From: Alistipes sp. CHKCI003
GTDB lineage: Bacteria; Bacteroidota; Bacteroidia; Bacteroidales; Rikenellaceae
Reading direction: 5' to 3'
Length of the DNA stretch: 64,000 nucleotides
Assembly (NCBI RefSeq): GCF_900021155.1
Contig: NZ_FCNT01000050.1
Location: 1-64,000, forward strand
Shown in pieces: positions 7,839 through 15,532 of the stretch. The notes beneath the pieces were generated by a model, which ran no database searches, was not told where the DNA came from, and was given only the letters and a program-made list of their open reading frames with translations. Position 1 is the stretch's first letter; each line of letters begins with the position of its first letter. The position numbers and the translations under genes were made by a program.

Positions 7839-9251
7839 ATGGCACGAAAGAAAGCGAATTATCCCCTGATCGAGGGGCTCGAAATAACGACCCTCGCAGC
7901 CGAGGGCAAGGCGATGGGTCGCTGGAACGACGTGGTGGTCTTCGTCCCGATGACCGTCCCGGGCGACGTGGTGGACGTGCAGATCCGCTCGAAGCGCCGC
8001 CGCTTCATGGAGGGCTTCGCGGTGCGCTACGTGCGCCGTTCGCCCCTGCGCGCGGAGCCGTTTTGCGAGCATTTCGGCGTGTGCGGCGGCTGCAAATGGC
8101 AGAATCTGCCCTACGACGAACAGCTGCGTTTCAAGACCGAACAGGTCCGCGACCAGCTTGCGCGCATCGGCAAGGTCGCTCTGCCCGAAATCCGGCCCTG
8201 TCTGGGCTCGGCGCAGACGACCTTCTACCGCAACAAACTCGAATACACCTTCGCCGACCGCCGCTGGCTCACGCACGAGGAGGTGGCCGGGGGAGGCGAC
8301 ATCGCACCGGAGCCGGCGCTCGGATTCCACATTCCGGGCATGTTCGACAAAGTGCTCGACATCCGCCGCTGCTGGCTCCAGCCCGATCCGTCGAATGCCA
8401 TACGGCTCGAAACCAGACGCTTCTGCATCGAACGCGGCTACACGTTCCACAACGCCCGCGAGCATCGGGGCCTCATGCGCAATCTGATGATCCGCACCGC
8501 TTCGACGGGCGAGGTGATGGTCGTCGCGGTCTTCGGGGCCGACGACCGTCCGCGCATCGAAGCGCTGCTGGACCATCTGTCCGATGCTTTTCCGCAGATC
8601 ACCTCGCTCATGTACATGGTCAACACCAAGTGGAACGACTCGACGGGCGACCTCGCGGCGGTCTGCTACCGCGGCAAGGACCACATCGTCGAGCGCATGG
8701 AGGGGCTGGAGTTCAAGGTGGGGCCCAAATCCTTCTACCAGACCAACTCCGCGCAGGCCTACGAACTCTACAAGGTGGCGCGCGATTTCGCCGGTCTCAC
8801 GGGGGACGAGGTGCTCTACGATCTCTACACCGGCACGGGTACCATCGCCAACTTCTGCGCCGCGCGGTGCCGTCGGGTGATCGGCATCGAATACGTGCCC
8901 GAAGCGATCGCCGACGCCGAGGTCAATTCGGCCGTCAACGGGATCGGCAACACGCGGTTTTATGCGGGCGACATGAAGGAGGTGCTCTCCGACGCATTCG
9001 TCGAGGCGAACGGACGTCCCGACGTGGTGATCCTCGATCCGCCGCGAGCGGGAGTGGACGAGGCCGTCGTCGGGGTGATCTTGCGCGCCGCGCCCGAGCG
9101 CATCGTCTACGTGAGCTGCAATCCCGCGACGCAGGCCCGCGATCTGGCGCTGCTGGCGGCGGACTACGACGTGGCGTGCGTGCAGCCGGTCGACATGTTT
9201 CCCCACACGCACCATGTCGAGAATGTGGTGAAGCTCGTGCGGCGGGGATAG
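7839..9251 (+). CDS. rlmD: 23S rRNA (uracil-C5)-methyltransferase, RlmD/TrmA family
   Basis: This 470-aa enzyme methylates C5 of uracil in RNA, most likely U1939 of 23S rRNA. A TRAM RNA-binding domain covers about residues 8-66. The iron-sulfur cluster cysteines are C76, C82 and C85, with C178 as the probable fourth ligand. The SAM site is YDLYTGTGTIA (327-337), the catalytic proton-handling region ILDPPRAG (398-405), and the nucleophile C427 lies in YVSCNPATQARD. RlmD, RlmCD and TrmA are hard to separate by motif; the TRAM domain and cluster argue for the RlmD type. A promoter lies just upstream. Confidence 0.92.
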   Translation: MARKKANYPLIEGLEITTLAAEGKAMGRWNDVVVFVPMTVPGDVVDVQIRSKRRRFMEGFAVRYVRRSPLRAEPFCEHFGVCGGCKWQNLPYDEQLRFKTEQVRDQLARIGKVALPEIRPCLGSAQTTFYRNKLEYTFADRRWLTHEEVAGGGDIAPEPALGFHIPGMFDKVLDIRRCWLQPDPSNAIRLETRRFCIERGYTFHNAREHRGLMRNLMIRTASTGEVMVVAVFGADDRPRIEALLDHLSDAFPQITSLMYMVNTKWNDSTGDLAAVCYRGKDHIVERMEGLEFKVGPKSFYQTNSAQAYELYKVARDFAGLTGDEVLYDLYTGTGTIANFCAARCRRVIGIEYVPEAIADAEVNSAVNGIGNTRFYAGDMKEVLSDAFVEANGRPDVVILDPPRAGVDEAVVGVILRAAPERIVYVSCNPATQARDLALLAADYDVACVQPVDMFPHTHHVENVVKLVRRG

Positions 9252-9280
9252 GATCGGAGTAAAAACGAAGGTGAAAAGAG

Positions 9281-9312
9281 AGAGGCTGTCCGAAACTCGT
9301 TGGACAGCCTCT
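9281..9312 (-). terminator. terminator hairpin at the convergent end of rlmD and the fimbrillin gene
   Basis: AGAGGCTGTCC pairs with GGACAGCCTCT (11 bp, 10-base loop). Read on the minus strand it is followed by CTCTCTTTTC, so it best serves the lipoprotein gene ending at 9332; it may also work for rlmD. Its sequence is nearly the same as the hairpin at 34565-34599. Confidence 0.65.
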
Positions 9313-9331
9313 TGTCTTGCGGAGAGCCCCG

Positions 9332-11236
9332 TCAGAGAGAGAATGACATGGAGGCCGAAATATAGCCGTCGGGGTCGCTGTCGTCGTACCATATTTTGAC
9401 GAGTGCGGAGTAGGTCCCCTTCCCCTCGGCGCCGATCGCATTCTTGATGTGGATGAAATAGATGTCTCCGCTGTCTTCGAAATAGGCGGCATCCGTGTTG
9501 CTGTAGATGGTTTTCAAAGGATTGTCGAAATCCTCCGATTCGCCTTTGACCCAGCAGACCTCCAAATATTTGATTTCGTCGAGACCATTTTTTATCTCGC
9601 TCCAGTTTTCGATGGTGAGGTCTCCGAAATCGGCGACTTCGTTGAGCAATGCGACCGACGGGAGCTGCGAAGTGATCGAGAAAGTATGGTAACCCTCCGT
9701 ATAGCCGTTCGCGGCATCCGACGGATCGTGCCATGTACGCACGGCTAACGTGTAGTCTCCGATTTCGGTGGGCGGATTCTCCACCAGCGTATAACTCATG
9801 ACGCCGTCCTCCGCCGTGGTGAATGCGACGCTCTTGAAATCTTCGGCGGTCGCATCGGCCTTTTTCAGGAAGGCGTATTCCATTTTCTTCCAGTAGGACT
9901 GGTAATTTGACAGTTGAATCATCTTCTTGTCCGTCAGGTAGGTGAAGACGGGAACCTGCGGTTTGACGTCGTACTCGAAATCGACGGGAAGCGTGTAGAC
10001 GGCGTCTACGCCCGATTTGTCCTTGAATTCGGCTTTGACGGTCAATTGGAGCGTTTGCCTGCCCGGGGCCTGTACGTCGAATTCCAGCATGTCGAGGTTT
10101 ATGCCTGCTTCCGGATCGAGCGAAATGCTCTGAACGACGGTCCCGTTGTACAGAATTTCGGCCGTGTATTTTTCAACGGCATCGTTCTCGGTACACGTCG
10201 CGTGAAGATGGTTTTCCTTTTGCGTTACGTTTACCTCCGGCAGGAACGGAATGCGATAGACGAAGGCGGGAAGCTGGGCGATCTCGCCTGCGTTCAGCCG
10301 ATGACCGGCCAGCGATTTCTCGGTTCGCAGACCGTTGCTCTGGGTGAATTCGAAGGTAAGGGTCTGCCCGCTGTAATCCGATGGAAGAACGGAGAAATAG
10401 ACGTTGCTCGGGGCGGACGAAAGAGCGATCGGGCCCTGCATGGTTACGGTCTGCGATGCGCCGTCTAATTTGAGGCTGCCCGGGCCTTCGATCGTGCCTA
10501 AGGACCCGTCTCCGCCCTGAAGCACCGTTTTGAATGCCTCGTCCATCGGTTCCTGTTTTAAGAATTCCACGACCACGTTTCCGGCGAAGGCTCCGCCGGT
10601 CAGCTCGATCTTTTCGATTTCGGTCTGTTCCGCGGCGGACATCGTCAGGTGGATGAGGCCCGCGAGGTACTTGAACGTCATCGGCGAATAGATGTAAACG
10701 CCGTTCTTGTAACTCTCCGTGCTCGTGGCGATCATCGGCACCGACAGGTTGTCGAACGATCCTTCGACGTACCGCTGCGCGGCGGGAATGGCTGCGCCCA
10801 GCCGCACGAGATCCTTGTAAGGTGAGTAGTAGAATGCTGCCGCATAGGGATAGACGGCTACGCATTGGTTTATGCCGGGGGCTCGCAGAGGATAGTAATC
10901 TTCGTTGTCCCATCCGTCCTGATAGTTTGCATCGAGCGTGAAACCCGCTGTCGCGGTTCCGGCGTCTGCGTCCGAAATATCGAAAGGCAGAAAGTGTTCC
11001 GAAGAGCTTATGTCAGCATACAGGGCGATGCGGTCTTCGGCGCTCCATACGGCGGATTTGTCGCCCATCGCCGTGCGCGTCCCCCCCCCGTCGCCGGCCA
11101 TCTTTGCGACCAGCGTGTTGTCGCGCCTGCCTTTCGTTTCGTTTGACCAGCCGTTTTCCGTAACGTCGTCCTTGGAGCAACCCGTGAAGGCCGACATCGC
11201 AGATGCCAGACCCAGCAGTACAATCGCTTTTTTCAT
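9332..11236 (-). CDS. fimbrillin-like lipoprotein A (Mfa/FimA-type)
   Basis: The 634-aa protein has a lipoprotein signal with lipobox cysteine C20 in SAFTGCSKDD, so it is probably surface-exposed. After a short linker comes TRTAMGDKSAVWSAEDRIAL, the N-terminal signature of the Bacteroidales fimbrillin-like family. The C-terminal half looks like two or more beta-sandwich repeats with Trp and Tyr strands (for example around PTEIGDYTLAVRTWHDPSD). Codons 50-52 are GGG GGG GGG, a G9 run that could slip. The start codon and signal peptide lie in a 92-bp repeat shared with the gene at 12607. In this orientation a terminator lies 61 bases upstream and I find no good -7 element after it. A role as a fimbrial or adhesin subunit is inferred. 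Confidence 0.85.
   Translation of the reverse strand: MKKAIVLLGLASAMSAFTGCSKDDVTENGWSNETKGRRDNTLVAKMAGDGGGTRTAMGDKSAVWSAEDRIALYADISSSEHFLPFDISDADAGTATAGFTLDANYQDGWDNEDYYPLRAPGINQCVAVYPYAAAFYYSPYKDLVRLGAAIPAAQRYVEGSFDNLSVPMIATSTESYKNGVYIYSPMTFKYLAGLIHLTMSAAEQTEIEKIELTGGAFAGNVVVEFLKQEPMDEAFKTVLQGGDGSLGTIEGPGSLKLDGASQTVTMQGPIALSSAPSNVYFSVLPSDYSGQTLTFEFTQSNGLRTEKSLAGHRLNAGEIAQLPAFVYRIPFLPEVNVTQKENHLHATCTENDAVEKYTAEILYNGTVVQSISLDPEAGINLDMLEFDVQAPGRQTLQLTVKAEFKDKSGVDAVYTLPVDFEYDVKPQVPVFTYLTDKKMIQLSNYQSYWKKMEYAFLKKADATAEDFKSVAFTTAEDGVMSYTLVENPPTEIGDYTLAVRTWHDPSDAANGYTEGYHTFSITSQLPSVALLNEVADFGDLTIENWSEIKNGLDEIKYLEVCWVKGESEDFDNPLKTIYSNTDAAYFEDSGDIYFIHIKNAIGAEGKGTYSALVKIWYDDSDPDGYISASMSFSL
11081..11089. 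repeat. C9/G9 homopolymer inside the coding region of fimbrillin-like A
   Basis: Nine C on the plus strand read as nine G in the minus-strand gene, codons 50-52. The frame is intact at nine. Gain or loss of one base would shift the frame within the first 10 percent of the protein. Confidence 0.9.
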
Positions 11237-11257
11237 AATCTTTGCATTATGTTAAAT
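11166..11257 (-). repeat. 92-bp inverted repeat, left copy (5' end of fimbrillin-like A)
   Basis: On the minus strand this runs from ATTTAACATAATGC through the start codon at 11236 and signal peptide codons to AAGGACGA. It matches 12586-12677 at 91 of 92 positions. The one difference makes Ala11 here and Thr11 in the other gene. Similarity stops abruptly at both edges: the upstream sequences and the protein bodies are unrelated. Confidence 0.93.
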
Positions 11258-11299
11258 GCGAAGATGCGGCAACCCGCTGCCGGTCATAGCGTTATGTAA

Positions 11300-11324
11300 A
11301 AACCGCCCGCATTGCGGGCGGTTT
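11300..11324 (-). terminator. intrinsic terminator after the SIMPL gene
   Basis: AAACCGCCCGC pairs with GCGGGCGGTTT (11 bp, 3-base loop). On the minus strand the stem runs into TTTTTA. It should end the SIMPL transcript before it reaches the fimbrillin-like gene at 11236. Confidence 0.82.
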
Positions 11325-11351
11325 CGACTTTTCGCCGGAGGCGGGAAGAGG

Positions 11352-12050
11352 TCAAGGCTCCAGCACGAATTTGGCCTGCACGTTATAGGTCAGTTTGATG
11401 GTTTTGAAATCCAGCGGTTCGTCCTCCGATGCCGATTCGGCGTATGCGTCCAACGCCGATTTTCCGCGTGCGACCGCCGCCATGTTGCTGTAAAAAACGG
11501 GCATCACGTCGCTGTTCGAATCGTAGATGTAGAAACAGGGCCCGATTTTCTGACCGATGGCTTCGGCCAGCGTAGCGGCATTCTGCTTCGCATTCTGCAT
11601 GGCAGCCACTCGTATCTGCTCCTTGTACTGGTCTATCTTCGTGTGCGATACGCGCAGAATCGCCACATTGGAGATGCCGACGGCGTCGAGTGCGGCATAG
11701 ACTTTCGAAACCATGGCCGCCGAACCGAGCTTGAGCTGGTATTTGGCGGTGGCGACCGAGGTTTTCTTCTTGAAGAATTCGCTCGACATGTTGGCCATTT
11801 TGAGCTGTTTATCGACATCGATACCGAGACGTCCGAGCGCTGCGATCATCTCCTTCTGCTGCTGTTCCACCGTGATTTTACCCTTCGATTCGCGTTCGTT
11901 GATGACGATCGACAGGTAGAACTCGTCCGGCGCGATCTCCCGTTCGGCCCGTCCGTTGACCTGAATATAACTGGGGAATTTCTCCTCGTACTGCGCCATG
12001 GCGGGCAGTGCCGTCAGCACGACGGCTGCTGCGATAATCCAATTTTTCAT
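11352..12050 (-). CDS. SIMPL domain-containing (DUF541) periplasmic protein
   Basis: The 232-aa protein has a cleavable signal peptide (MKNWIIAAAVVLTALPAMAQ), so it should be in the periplasm or at the outer membrane. The rest matches the SIMPL/DUF541 family: VNGRAEREIAPDEFYLSI near the start, a central region YQLKLGSAAMVSKVYAALD, and a C-terminal VQAKFVLEP strand. Family members are linked to oxidative or envelope stress and oligomer formation, but no reaction is established. It lies inside the segment flanked by the 92-bp inverted repeats, with its own promoter at 12080-12087 and terminator at 11300-11324. Confidence 0.88.
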   Translation of the reverse strand: MKNWIIAAAVVLTALPAMAQYEEKFPSYIQVNGRAEREIAPDEFYLSIVINERESKGKITVEQQQKEMIAALGRLGIDVDKQLKMANMSSEFFKKKTSVATAKYQLKLGSAAMVSKVYAALDAVGISNVAILRVSHTKIDQYKEQIRVAAMQNAKQNAATLAEAIGQKIGPCFYIYDSNSDVMPVFYSNMAAVARGKSALDAYAESASEDEPLDFKTIKLTYNVQAKFVLEP

Positions 12051-12079
12051 AGTATTCTGTTTTTAGAAGTTTGCATCTG

Positions 12080-12087
12080 CAAATATA
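12080..12087 (-). promoter_or_regulatory. -7 promoter element of the SIMPL gene
   Basis: TATATTTG on the minus strand matches the -7 consensus and lies 29 bases before the SIMPL start codon. Confidence 0.62.
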
Positions 12088-12183
12088 ACGCCCGACTCTG
12101 CGCGAAAGTATGTTTCGCGGACAAATTCATTTTCGTACCTTCTCTATGAATCGGGTAGCGACCTGCAAAAAAAATGACATTTA

Positions 12184-12215
12184 TTTGCTTTTTTCATCGG
12201 AATATCGTATATTCG
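12184..12215 (+). promoter_or_regulatory. promoter driving the 57-aa gene and fimbrillin-like B
   Basis: A TTTG -33 box (12184-12187) is separated by 20 bases from TATATTCG (12208-12215), one base from the TAnnTTTG consensus. Spacing matches the Bacteroidetes norm. It is the only good promoter facing the fimbrillin-like B gene, and it lies inside the segment bounded by the inverted repeats. Confidence 0.65.
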
Positions 12216-12383
12216 CAGAGAGATGAGTTCCCAAGCCCGTTCGAGAGGCTTATCGGAGGGGTGTCGGTGCGGGTGTCGTCTGAATGAGGGAAGTGTTTTC
12301 GGCATCGGGGGGGCGAATGTTTTGCGTGCGTGTGCAGTGAGAGGGTTTCTTGGATTCCGTTCGGTTCTTCGGGCTACATTTAT

Positions 12384-12403
12384 TAACCTAATATAACCTA
12401 ATA
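12384..12403 (+). repeat. tandem 10-base repeat before the 57-aa gene
   Basis: TAACCTAATA occurs twice without a gap, ending 9 bases before the start codon at 12413. It could affect ribosome access or bind a regulator. Confidence 0.8.
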
Positions 12404-12412
12404 TTCTACATT

Positions 12413-12586
12413 ATGAAACAGAATTTACAACTGGGGATGAAAAGCAGTCCCGCACCCTATGTCGCGCCGCAGATCGCGGTGTCGAGCGTAACGGTCGAAC
12501 GTGGCTTTGCAGAATCCTCTTTCGATTTCACCGGAAGCGGAATTCAGGATTTCGAGAATTCGAACAGCGAATGGGGCTGGGAGTAA
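12413..12586 (+). CDS. 57-aa peptide preceding a fimbrillin-like lipoprotein
   Basis: The peptide starts MKQNLQLGMKSSPAPYVAPQ, continues IAVSSVTVERGFAESSFDF and ends in an acidic tail NSNSEWGWE. The pattern of a basic head, a PQIxV...VExGFA core and an acidic or Trp-rich tail resembles short proteins often found beside fimbrial lipoprotein genes in Bacteroidales (from memory, not searched). It has no signal peptide or membrane helix. Its TAA stop ends on the first base of the 92-bp repeat, and the fimbrillin-like B start codon follows 20 bases later, so the two genes should be co-transcribed. Function unknown. Confidence 0.72.
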   Translation: MKQNLQLGMKSSPAPYVAPQIAVSSVTVERGFAESSFDFTGSGIQDFENSNSEWGWE

Positions 12587-12677
12587 TTTAACATAATGCA
12601 AAGATTATGAAAAAAGCGATTGTACTGCTGGGTCTGACATCTGCGATGTCGGCCTTCACGGGTTGCTCCAAGGACGA
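12586..12677 (+). repeat. 92-bp inverted repeat, right copy (5' end of fimbrillin-like B)
   Basis: This is the plus-strand partner of 11166-11257, 91/92 identical in inverted orientation. It covers the last base of the peptide gene, the 20-base spacer, the start codon at 12607 and the signal peptide through Cys20 and SKD. Recombination between the copies would invert 11258-12585 and leave both lipoprotein frames intact. Confidence 0.93.
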
Positions 12678-14202
12678 ACCTACTTCGCCGGAAACAGTTG
12701 GTGTTCAAGAATATACGATCAATTCGATCATCGCAGGCGGGGATACCCGTACCGCGCTCGATACCGAGACGCTGCAACTCAGCTGGCTGAAAGGCGACAA
12801 GATCAAAGTGTATACGGGCGATAATGGGATTTTTACCGAATATACGACCGAGAACGGCGACGGTATGTTCAAGGGGTCCGTGAAACCGGTCCTTTCGTCG
12901 TCGCTGAGCTATGTGGCCGTTTATCCCGACGGCAAGTTCGGGACCGTTGTCGATGGTACCAAACCCATCGAAGCGCTGCGAATTACTGTCCCCAAAGATC
13001 AGAAATACGAAGCCGGCAAAGGTCCGGTAGGCGCTATTCCGATGGTCGGTATCTGGGGAGACGGCGATGAGTCCGTGCTTTTCAAACCGGTGGGTTCGGC
13101 GCTCCGGCTGCCTGTCTATTCCGCAGTCGAAGGTACGACCCTGACGAGCGTGGCATTCCAGTTCCAGAGCAGCTCGGCCGGCAATGTCGGTGCAGGTGAA
13201 ATCGGGCTGAAATCATGGGCGCTCGACGAATACGGAGATTACAGCTCGCCGGAGGTGTATTACAAACGTACCGACTTCGCATACGGAGAGGTTACCCCGC
13301 AGGTAACCGTAACGGGCGACATCGCTCTGGGTACGACGGCCGAAACCGCTACGGATGTGTATGTGGCCGTAACGCCCGGCAATTATCAGGGCGGTTACAC
13401 GGTTACGATCACCGACGCCGAAGGGGCGTCGATGTCGAAGACCAAACCCGCTTCGTCGTCGATCGTCGCGCTCATGGCCGGTCGAATTCAGAAGATCGCT
13501 CCGTTGGAGTATGTTCAGAAAGCTCCGAAGTTTACGGTTGCGGAGAATCCCTCCGACAATACCGTCGTTACGGCTACGCTCGATGCGGAACAGGAGTTGC
13601 TTCCAAATGCTACCTATCAGTATTGGGTCGAGGCATTGTCGGGCGGTATGCAGGGCAGCAGGTGGAGTCAGGCGTCCGACAAGATCAAGCTGTCTTCCGG
13701 CACTACCTCTATCGTGGTCAGTGATATCGAATTGAGCAAATTGTTCAGTCAGCCGAAAGAGGGCGATAAGTTGCGTTTCGTGGTCGAGGCGTCCGAATCC
13801 GGCACCGTTTATACCCGTAGCTACGAATATACGTACCACAAGGCCGTTTCGGGCGAGGTTAAGATCGATCGCATTGACTATATCGAGGGCAACGTCGAAA
13901 TATTCTTCTCAGCGGGAGAAGAGTTGCTGAAAAATGCGGAGTCTTCCAATGTGCTCTTCAATCTAAGCAGCGAGGAGTGGACGGCCAGTCCGAGCGACGT
14001 GTGGCTGTCCGATGCGGGCGACGTGGTGAAGTGGAATAACGATACTGACGGTTTCGGTGTACGATTAGTGATTCCGTTGTCGGCGTTCGGAGCCGATATT
14101 CCCGTAGGAACTTACACGTTGACCGTGTCGGTCTTCGAATCAGCATCGGACTTTGACCCTTATACCTCGTCGAGTGCGGAATTCGACGTATATAATGGTT
14201 AG
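12607..14202 (+). CDS. fimbrillin-like lipoprotein B
   Basis: The 531-aa lipoprotein has the same signal peptide as the gene at 9332 apart from Thr11, with lipobox cysteine C20. The family signature follows as GGDTRTALDTETLQLSWLKG, then DKIKVYTGD. An N-terminal fimbrillin-like domain (about 40-300) ends near a hinge at KIAPLEYVQKAPKF. Two C-terminal beta-sandwich regions follow (about 305-420 and 420-530). It is downstream of the 57-aa gene and the promoter at 12184, so this copy looks expressed. A surface adhesin or fimbrial subunit role is inferred from the family. Confidence 0.86.
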   Translation: MKKAIVLLGLTSAMSAFTGCSKDEPTSPETVGVQEYTINSIIAGGDTRTALDTETLQLSWLKGDKIKVYTGDNGIFTEYTTENGDGMFKGSVKPVLSSSLSYVAVYPDGKFGTVVDGTKPIEALRITVPKDQKYEAGKGPVGAIPMVGIWGDGDESVLFKPVGSALRLPVYSAVEGTTLTSVAFQFQSSSAGNVGAGEIGLKSWALDEYGDYSSPEVYYKRTDFAYGEVTPQVTVTGDIALGTTAETATDVYVAVTPGNYQGGYTVTITDAEGASMSKTKPASSSIVALMAGRIQKIAPLEYVQKAPKFTVAENPSDNTVVTATLDAEQELLPNATYQYWVEALSGGMQGSRWSQASDKIKLSSGTTSIVVSDIELSKLFSQPKEGDKLRFVVEASESGTVYTRSYEYTYHKAVSGEVKIDRIDYIEGNVEIFFSAGEELLKNAESSNVLFNLSSEEWTASPSDVWLSDAGDVVKWNNDTDGFGVRLVIPLSAFGADIPVGTYTLTVSVFESASDFDPYTSSSAEFDVYNG

Positions 14203-14233
14203 ATGCCGTTTTGCATGCTTTAAGCGTGATGAG

Positions 14234-14265
14234 AGATCCTGCCCGCCGGGGCGGGATCTTTTTTT
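14234..14265 (+). terminator. intrinsic terminator after fimbrillin-like B
   Basis: AGATCCTGCCC pairs with GGGCGGGATCT (11 bp with one G-T pair, 4-base loop) and runs into seven T. Confidence 0.88.
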
Positions 14266-14342
14266 GCCGGTTCGTGCGGACGGAGCTGTTTTTTGGGGCA
14301 CGGTTTTGGCGTTTTTCGAAGACGATATTCCCGAAAATTGAT

Positions 14343-14350
14343 TATCTTTG
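14343..14350 (+). promoter_or_regulatory. -7 promoter element of cdd
   Basis: TATCTTTG fully matches the consensus and lies 30 bases before the cdd start codon. Confidence 0.65.
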
Positions 14351-14380
14351 CTATTCACTCCTTATAAAAAGAGGTCGGTT

Positions 14381-14836
14381 ATGGAACAGAAATTCGTGTT
14401 CGATTACGAACATTACGAAAGCCTCGCTGCGTTGTCTGCGGAGGACCGCGAACTGGTCGCCGAGGCCGGGCGTGCGACGGCCAATGCACATGCGCCCTAT
14501 TCGAAATTCCGCGTCGGCGCCGCAGCCCGTCTGCGCAGCGGCAGGATATTGTATGGCAGCAACTTCGAAAGCGAAGTCTATCCTGCCGGACTGTGCGCCG
14601 AGCGGACCCTGCTCTTCTATGCCGAGGCCAACTGCGCCGACGATCCCGTCGAGACGCTGGCCATCGCCTCCGATCCCTCCGGACGCGAATGCTACCCCTG
14701 CGGCCAGTGCCGTCAGGTGATGGTCGATGTCGAACGCCGCCAAGGCTCGCCCATGCGGGTGATCATGAGCGGGCACGGTTCCGCCACGGTCGTCGCTTCG
14801 GCCGCTCTGCTGCTTCCCTTTACGTTCAGCCTGTAA
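14381..14836 (+). CDS. cdd: cytidine deaminase
   Basis: Cdd deaminates cytidine and deoxycytidine to the uridine forms in pyrimidine salvage. The 151-aa size fits the homotetrameric small form. The zinc ligands are C72 in AGLCAER and C107/C110 in PCGQCRQ, and the catalytic glutamate is E74. The substrate segment AHAPYSKFRVGAA is at about 37-49. The start is fixed by the promoter 30 bases upstream; an ATG 11 codons earlier would lie inside the promoter. The next gene starts 3 bases after the stop. Confidence 0.95.
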   Translation: MEQKFVFDYEHYESLAALSAEDRELVAEAGRATANAHAPYSKFRVGAAARLRSGRILYGSNFESEVYPAGLCAERTLLFYAEANCADDPVETLAIASDPSGRECYPCGQCRQVMVDVERRQGSPMRVIMSGHGSATVVASAALLLPFTFSL

Positions 14837-14839
14837 CCC

Positions 14840-15532
14840 ATGTTCTCGCCCGACGACATCCTCTATGAAGACAACCACCTGCTCGTGGTGAACAAACGCT
14901 GCGGCGATCTCGTCCAGCCCGACAAGTCCGGCGGAAGCGCCCTCGAAGACCGGATCAAAGCCTACCTCAAGCGCCGCGATTCGAAACCCGGGGAGGTGTT
15001 TCTCGGCGTCGTGCACCGCATCGACCGCCCCGTGAGCGGCGCCGTGCTCTTCGCCAAAACCTCGAAGGCCCTCGCGCGGCTCAACGAGATGATCCGCGAG
15101 GGGCGGATCGGCAAACGCTACTGGGCGCTCACCGAGCGCAGGCCCGAGCCCGAGTCGGGCGAGCTGTGCCACTACATCCTGCGCGACGGCAAGACGAACC
15201 GCTCGAAAGCCTGCGATGCGCCGAAAGGCGATGCGAAGCAGGCGCGGCTGCGTTATGCGACGTTGGGCGCCTCGGCCCGCTATACGCTCGTCGAGATCGA
15301 ACTGCTCACGGGCCGCCACCACCAGATCCGCGCCCAGCTCTCGAAGATCGGCTGTCCGATCCGCGGCGATCTGAAATACGGAGCCCGGCGTTCGAATCCC
15401 GACGGCGGCATCTCGCTCCATTCGCGCAGCGTGTCGTTCGAGCATCCCGTGCGGCACGAACCCGTGGCCGTAACGGCTCCCGTGCCGTCGGGCGACAATC
15501 TGTGGACCTATTTCGAACGGAGCGTGCGATGA
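14840..15532 (+). CDS. RluA-family pseudouridine synthase
   Basis: The 230-aa enzyme isomerises uridine to pseudouridine in rRNA or tRNA. The catalytic motif is HRIDRPVSG (59-67) with D62 as nucleophile, where RluA members usually have HRLDxx[23 protein letters not shown] is the second conserved block. It lacks an N-terminal S4 domain, as short RluA/RluC-like members do. The target position cannot be told from sequence. It is in an operon with cdd and overlaps dtd. Confidence 0.9.
   Translation: MFSPDDILYEDNHLLVVNKRCGDLVQPDKSGGSALEDRIKAYLKRRDSKPGEVFLGVVHRIDRPVSGAVLFAKTSKALARLNEMIREGRIGKRYWALTERRPEPESGELCHYILRDGKTNRSKACDAPKGDAKQARLRYATLGASARYTLVEIELLTGRHHQIRAQLSKIGCPIRGDLKYGARRSNPDGGISLHSRSVSFEHPVRHEPVAVTAPVPSGDNLWTYFERSVR

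Larger units (their letters stand above)
12088..12412 (+). other. leader and control region upstream of the 57-aa gene
   Basis: No gene is seen here. The region holds a good plus-strand promoter (12184-12215), a G7 run at 12307-12313 and a tandem 10-base repeat at 12384-12403 just before the small gene. The distance from the promoter to the start codon at 12413 implies a long leader of about 190 bases, which could carry structure or a regulatory site; I could not recognise a known riboswitch. Confidence 0.6.

Noticed and set aside
11258-12585. Insertion sequence or transposon between the two fimbrillin-like genes
   Set aside because: The repeats have no transposase between them and lie over coding starts, and no target duplication is seen. 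The invertible-segment reading fits better.
15395-15408. GTTCGAATCCC, which resembles a tRNA T-loop
   Set aside because: It lies inside the pseudouridine synthase coding region, and no cloverleaf or acceptor stem surrounds it.
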